This document shows, piece by piece, positions 60,800 to 64,000 of a DNA stretch of 64,000 nt. Within the stretch, counting starts at the first letter, position 1; each line of letters begins with the position of its first letter. The stretch is from Solibacillus sp. R5-41. Lineage in GTDB: Bacteria; Bacillota; Bacilli; Bacillales_A; Planococcaceae. Made by a program: the position numbers and the translations under genes. The DNA is taken from positions 860,001 to 924,000 of the forward strand of contig NZ_CP024123.1 of NCBI RefSeq assembly GCF_002736105.1. Direction: 5' to 3'. The notes below the pieces were generated by a model, which was not told the DNA's origin, did no database searches, and saw only the letters and a list, made by a program, of their open reading frames with translations.

Positions 60800-61425
60800 T
60801 TGTAGCGATTTGTGCAGGCGGCCCTATAAAAGAGGTCGCCTTTTCTTTAACACCCGATAAATGGATTGGTGTGGACCGTGGGGCTTTGCATTTGATTGAG
60901 CAAGGCATTCGACCGCATACTATTGTAGGTGATTTTGATTCGGTGACAGCAGATGAATTTGCGCGAATTTCAGAAGTTGTCGACCATGTAGAGAAGTTTC
61001 AAGCGATAAAGGATGAGACGGATACGGATTTAGCTTTACAACGAGCATTGCAATATGAACCGACTCAAATTTGGCTTACAGGTGTGACAGGTGGTCGACT
61101 GGATCATTACGAGGCCGCATTACGCTCCATTTATTCGCTTCAAAAACGATTCCCTTCAATCGTGTTTAAAATTATCAATGACCAAAATGAAATGTGTTTT
61201 TTATTGCCTGGAAAGCATTCTTTACATAAAACGGAATATCCGTTCGTATCCTTTTTTGCGTATGGGCAAACAATAAAAGAGGTGACGTTGCGAGGTGTCA
61301 AGTATGAAACGACGAATGAAGTTATTGAACAAGGAACATCCCGCTTCACAAGCAATGAAATCGAACAAGACGGGTATATATCATTCGCTGAAGGCATATG
61401 TTTAATGATAACAAGCAAAGATTAA
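60796..61425 (+). CDS. thiN: Thiamine pyrophosphokinase ThiN
   Basis: Transfers pyrophosphate from ATP to thiamine, making TPP. Start GTG 60796. Conserved: GVDRGALHLIEQGIRPHTIVGDFDSV (about 26-51), ETDTDLALQRAL, and LTGVTGGRLDH. 209 residues. It is coupled to rpe by overlap. No TPP riboswitch precedes it; the salvage enzyme is usually constitutive. Confidence 0.94.
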   Translation: MIVAICAGGPIKEVAFSLTPDKWIGVDRGALHLIEQGIRPHTIVGDFDSVTADEFARISEVVDHVEKFQAIKDETDTDLALQRALQYEPTQIWLTGVTGGRLDHYEAALRSIYSLQKRFPSIVFKIINDQNEMCFLLPGKHSLHKTEYPFVSFFAYGQTIKEVTLRGVKYETTNEVIEQGTSRFTSNEIEQDGYISFAEGICLMITSKD

Positions 61426-61438
61426 AGGGGGAGCCTAG

Positions 61439-61528
61439 CTGAGAGTTTATACTTTTCAATTACCGAGATGGATTAGTGGTATGGCACGAGGATGCGTTAG
61501 ACTATTTAGGAGAGATAAAAAGAATTAA
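61439..61528 (+). CDS. spoVM: Stage V sporulation protein SpoVM (CTG start)
   Basis: A 29-residue amphipathic peptide that marks the convex forespore membrane, recruits SpoIVA and inhibits FtsH. The sequence starts RVYTFQLPRWISGMARG after the initiator and ends FRRDKKN, aligning along its whole length with B. subtilis SpoVM (26 residues, MKFYTIKLPKF...FRKD); Pro9, needed for membrane curvature recognition, is conserved. An in-frame TAG lies immediately before CTG 61439, so CTG must be the start; GGGGGAG (61427-61433) is 5 bases upstream. The position between thiN and rpmB is that of spoVM in Bacillus. Its stop directly abuts repeat R2C. Confidence 0.9.
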   Translation: MRVYTFQLPRWISGMARGCVRLFRRDKKN

Positions 61529-61718
61529 CTTGATTCAGCAGAATTCCTCCACTTCTATAAGTGGGGGATGAATGCCATGTGTGTCCTTATTTCAATGGGG
61601 ATTCAAACCCGGCTGAATCAAGTCAATGCCCCGGCGGATGTCACAGATTTTTAGATGAGTTTTTCGAGTGCATTCGAAAAAAATCTGGACGCAATTACGC
61701 CGAGGCGTAATTGATTGA
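61529..61718 (+). repeat. Composite repeat R2, copy C (without module M)
   Basis: Left unit 61529-61622 with perfect 11-bp inverted ends CTTGATTCAGC/GCTGAATCAAG and an internal hairpin CCTCCACTT...AAGTGGGGG. Right unit: CCCCGGCGGATGTCACAGA, a hairpin with TTTTTCGA/TCGAAAAA arms (61660-61681), CTGGACG, and a palindrome CAATTACGCC-GA-GGCGTAATTG (61692-61713). It begins on the first base after the spoVM stop. Confidence 0.85.
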
Positions 61719-61809
61719 CTTTCATCTAAATAAAGCTGGTTTAAGTTCATCTTAATGGTGAGCTTGGATCAGTTTTTTTTGTGTGAAAAAAGTAAGGTAA
61801 TTTACACAT

Positions 61810-61840
61810 AAAAAAAGAGCATCAGCAAATGCTGATACTC
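61810..61840 (-). terminator. Terminator of rpmB
   Basis: On the minus strand GAGTATCAGC, loop ATTT, GCTGATGCTC, then TTTTTTT. It lies 10 bases after the rpmB stop. Confidence 0.9.
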
Positions 61841-61849
61841 AGAACGCGA

Positions 61850-62038
61850 TTAAACGCGCTCGATTTTACCTGATTTTAAAGCACGGGCAGAAACCCATAC
61901 ACGTTTAGGCTTACCGTCTACTAAAATGCGAACTTTTTGAAGGTTAGCACCCCAAGTACGCTTGGTTGCGTTCATAGCGTGTGAACGGTTGTTGCCTGTA
62001 CGAGCTTTACGGCCAGTAATTACGCATTGTTTTGGCAT
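61850..62038 (-). CDS. rpmB: 50S ribosomal protein L28
   Basis: A large-subunit ribosomal protein of 62 residues: [20 protein letters not shown], then [30 protein letters not shown] lies upstream of the ATG on the minus strand. It is monocistronic and reads against the flanking genes, as in B. subtilis. The gene leader (62039-62105) can form a small CTGAAA/TTTCAG hairpin, which might be an autoregulatory site, but this is only a guess. Confidence 0.97.
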   Translation of the reverse strand: MPKQCVITGRKARTGNNRSHAMNATKRTWGANLQKVRILVDGKPKRVWVSARALKSGKIERV

Positions 62039-62105
62039 TGTAAAATTCCTCCTTACAGCTGAATCTGAAAGCTACATTTCAGTTCGATATTTCACATACC
62101 ATAAT

Positions 62106-62134
62106 AATTTAACATACCTATCGAGTGAGTGCAA
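62106..62134 (-). promoter_or_regulatory. Sigma-A promoter of rpmB
   Basis: On the minus strand TTGCAC (62134-62129), a 17-base spacer and TAAATT (62111-62106), with TG in the extended -10 position. It is 68 bases upstream of the rpmB start. Confidence 0.6.
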
Positions 62135-62469
62135 GACATTTTACGCAACCTTTCAAGAAAAAAACCTTTACACCTAAATCAGCTTGGAAAGTTTAGAAAT
62201 TGACGGAAAAAGAGAAAGCGAAATTGATTAAATCGGCTTATTAATACATGTAGGACATAAAAAAAAGATAATAGTACAAATTAATAGAAATAGGATGTCT
62301 AGAATGAAGCTGAAATAATGGCAATAAAAAACAGATGCTTTATTCTTCACCATGTCGAAATTTGAAAAAATGATAACTTTCAACTAGACGTAAGTGAACG
62401 TTTTCTTTTATAATCGGCTTTTGTGTAGTACAATAGAGATTAGTCAAATAGAGCCAAGGGGGCATTATT
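62135..62469. other. Intergenic DNA between divergent rpmB and yloU
   Basis: AT-rich, with no open reading frame that has a plausible start. A TATAAT at 62409-62414 with TAGACG (62385-62390) at 18 bases may be the yloU promoter; a TACAAT at 62429-62434 is an alternative -10. An RBS, AAGGGGG, precedes yloU. Confidence 0.45.
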
Positions 62470-62832
62470 ATGTCAGTAGAATTGAATAACGAATTCGGCC
62501 ATATTGATATTTCAAATGATGTGATTGCACAAATTGCTGGTGGAGCGGCAATCGAGTGTTATGGTATTGTAGGAATGGCGTCTAAACACCAAATTCGTGA
62601 CGGATTAACAGATATTTTGCGTAAAGAAAACTTTGCAAAAGGTGTACTAATTCGCCAAGCGGGTGAAGACCTACATATTGATATGTATATCGTTGTAAGC
62701 TATGGTACAAAAATTTCTGAAATTGCATATCAAGTTCAATCAAAAGTAAAATATACAGTAAATAAAACATTAGGTATGAGCGTTAAATCGGTAAATATTT
62801 TTGTTCAAGGCGTTCGTGTTGCGAATGTGTAA
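62470..62832 (+). CDS. yloU: Asp23/Gls24 family protein YloU
   Basis: A 120-residue Asp23/Gls24 envelope-stress family protein (DUF322). Conserved: IAQIAGGAAIECYGIVGMAS and VKYTVNKTLGMSVKSVNIFVQGVRV. It is encoded directly before fakA, a very stable pair in Firmicutes, and is thought to support fatty acid kinase or envelope homeostasis; the precise role is unknown. Confidence 0.92.
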   Translation: MSVELNNEFGHIDISNDVIAQIAGGAAIECYGIVGMASKHQIRDGLTDILRKENFAKGVLIRQAGEDLHIDMYIVVSYGTKISEIAYQVQSKVKYTVNKTLGMSVKSVNIFVQGVRVANV

Positions 62833-62850
62833 GAGGAGGAAATGAATCGG

Positions 62851-64000
62851 ATGAAGTCTTTAGACGGAATTAAATTTGCAGAAATGGTTCAAATGGGTGC
62901 ACATCACCTTTACCAAAATGCAGGTTATGTAGATTCTCTAAATGTATTCCCTGTGCCAGACGGGGATACGGGGACAAATATGAATTTGTCTATGACATCT
63001 GGTGCAGATGAAACAGAACTACATGCAGGTGCTCATATCGGTAAAACAGCACAGGCATTATCAAAAGGCTTACTAATGGGGGCGCGCGGAAATTCAGGCG
63101 TAATTTTATCGCAATTATTCCGTGGTTTCGGTAAGGCGATTGAAAAAAATTCAGAGATCGACGCAAAAGGCTTAGCGAATGCATTCCAAGCAGGTGTCGA
63201 TACGGCATATAAAGCGGTTATGAAGCCTGTTGAAGGTACGATTCTTACAGTTGCACGAGAAGCGGCAGCTAAAGGTGTCGAAGTTGCTGAAACTGAGGAC
63301 AACCTAATTGCTGTTATGGAGGCATTTATTGAAGAAGCACGTGCATCACTAAATCGTACACCGGATTTATTGCCTGTTTTAAAAGAAGTTGGCGTAGTTG
63401 ATAGTGGTGGACAAGGGTTGCTTTTCGTCTATGAAGGATTCCTCGCATCGATGAAGGGTGAGCCATTGCCTGCAAAAAATGAATCGTCTTTAGATGATTT
63501 AATTAATGCAGAACATCACCGAGTACAAGACTTTATGGATACTTCTGCGATTGAATTTGGTTATTGTACGGAAATTATGGTTCGTTTTGAAGCGGAAAAA
63601 GAACCGTTCGATGAAGAGCAATTCCGCCAAGAGCTAAATCCAATGGGTGATTCTTTGCTTGTTATTTCAGATGATGAAGTGGCAAAGGTACATATTCACT
63701 CTGAAACACCAGGTGCGGTGCTAGAAGCAGGGCAAAAATACGGTAGCTTAATTAAAATCAAAGTAGATAATATGCGTGAACAACATTCGGCGATTGTCAA
63801 TGAAGCGCCAAAAACACCAGCTAAAGTAAAACAACAAAAGGTTCCATTTGCGATCGTAACAATTGCTATGGGTGAAGGCGTAGCAAATTTATTACGTTCA
63901 ATTGGTGCATCTTATGTAATCGAAGGCGGCCAAACAATGAATCCTTCAACGGAAGACATTGTGAAGGCTGTTCAAGAAATTGGTGCTGAACGCGTACTTA
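62851..64000 (+). CDS. fakA: Fatty acid kinase subunit FakA (DAK2/DegV-linked, YloV; 3' end outside window)
   Basis: The kinase subunit that phosphorylates fatty acids bound to FakB (DegV) proteins for membrane lipid synthesis. The N-terminal DAK2 (dihydroxyacetone kinase-like) domain has NVFPVPDGDTGTNMNLSMTS (about 28-47), with the metal-binding aspartates, and LMGARGNSGVILSQLFRGF. The central domain has EFGYCTEIMVRF and KVHIHSETPGAVL. ATG 62851 is preferred to ATG 62842, since AGGAGG (62834-62839) is only 2 bases from the latter. About 383 of an expected 550 residues are visible; the frame is open to the window end. Confidence 0.95.
   Translation, partial: MKSLDGIKFAEMVQMGAHHLYQNAGYVDSLNVFPVPDGDTGTNMNLSMTSGADETELHAGAHIGKTAQALSKGLLMGARGNSGVILSQLFRGFGKAIEKNSEIDAKGLANAFQAGVDTAYKAVMKPVEGTILTVAREAAAKGVEVAETEDNLIAVMEAFIEEARASLNRTPDLLPVLKEVGVVDSGGQGLLFVYEGFLASMKGEPLPAKNESSLDDLINAEHHRVQDFMDTSAIEFGYCTEIMVRFEAEKEPFDEEQFRQELNPMGDSLLVISDDEVAKVHIHSETPGAVLEAGQKYGSLIKIKVDNMREQHSAIVNEAPKTPAKVKQQKVPFAIVTIAMGEGVANLLRSIGASYVIEGGQTMNPSTEDIVKAVQEIGAERVL

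Noticed and set aside
61424-61460. A TPP-riboswitch-like string (GGGGGAGCCTAGCTGAGAG) after thiN
   Set aside because: It is the ribosome-binding site plus the first codons of spoVM; the second TPP helix sequences (GAACCTGAT, GCGTAGGGA) are absent.
61546-61567. Hairpin CCTCCACTT...AAGTGGGGG resembling the end of an IS200/IS605 element or an omega RNA
   Set aside because: No TnpA or TnpB sequence is nearby, and the same hairpin is part of a three-copy structured repeat, so an IS call is not supported. The resemblance may still be worth a search.

Overview
The window comes from the chromosome of a low-GC, endospore-forming Gram-positive rod (Bacillales). The protein sequences and gene order look most like the Planococcaceae (Solibacillus/Lysinibacillus type); this placement is inferred from remembered family sequences, not from a search. 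Sporulation genes (spoVD-like PBP, spoVE, spoIIGA, sigE, sigG, spoVM) lie within the housekeeping clusters. The backbone is collinear with the Bacillus subtilis ylx/ylm/pyr/ylo region and has no prophage, CRISPR array or intact IS element.

Layout. 1-9.7 kb: division and cell wall (dcw) cluster: end of a class B PBP, mraY, murD, spoVE, divIB, two DUF881 genes, sbp, ftsA, ftsZ. murE, murG and murB are not at their usual places. 10.5-13 kb: the mother-cell/forespore sigma module spoIIGA-sigE-sigG, bracketed by copies of a dispersed repeat. 13.3-20 kb: ylmC, ylmE, sepF, ylmG, ylmH, divIVA, and ileS behind an isoleucine T-box. 20.2-23.5 kb: an accessory stretch with azlCD and a FIST-domain protein paired with a soluble chemoreceptor. 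23.7-37.3 kb: lspA, an RluD-type pseudouridine synthase, then the complete pyrimidine operon (pyrR, pyrP, pyrB, pyrC, carA, carB, pyrK, pyrD, pyrF, pyrE) with two PyrR attenuators. 37.8-45.3 kb: an oligopeptide ABC transporter operon and a CoA-transferase/acetyl-CoA hydrolase. 45.4-64 kb: rqcH (reverse strand), yloC, gmk, rpoZ, a CoaC-only flavoprotein, priA, def, fmt, rsmB, rlmN, prpC, prkC, rsgA, rpe, thiN, spoVM, rpmB (reverse strand), yloU and the start of fakA.

How the genes work together: the first third builds and divides the cell envelope (lipid I synthesis, SEDS polymerase/transpeptidase, FtsA/FtsZ/SepF/DivIVA) and is joined to sporulation control. The middle makes UMP from glutamine, bicarbonate and aspartate under PyrR control. 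The last third covers nucleotide supply, replication restart, translation initiation and quality control, and PASTA-kinase signalling.

The least ordinary content is between the genes. Two families of mosaic, hairpin-rich repeats (here called R1 and R2) occupy at least seven intergenic sites. Their hairpin arms vary in a compensatory way between copies. A roughly 50-bp module (M) is present in some copies of both families and absent from others. R2 copies start directly at the stop codons of priA and spoVM, and an R1 copy sits between the ileS T-box terminator and the ileS coding region. Two genes, spoVE and spoVM, appear to start with CTG.
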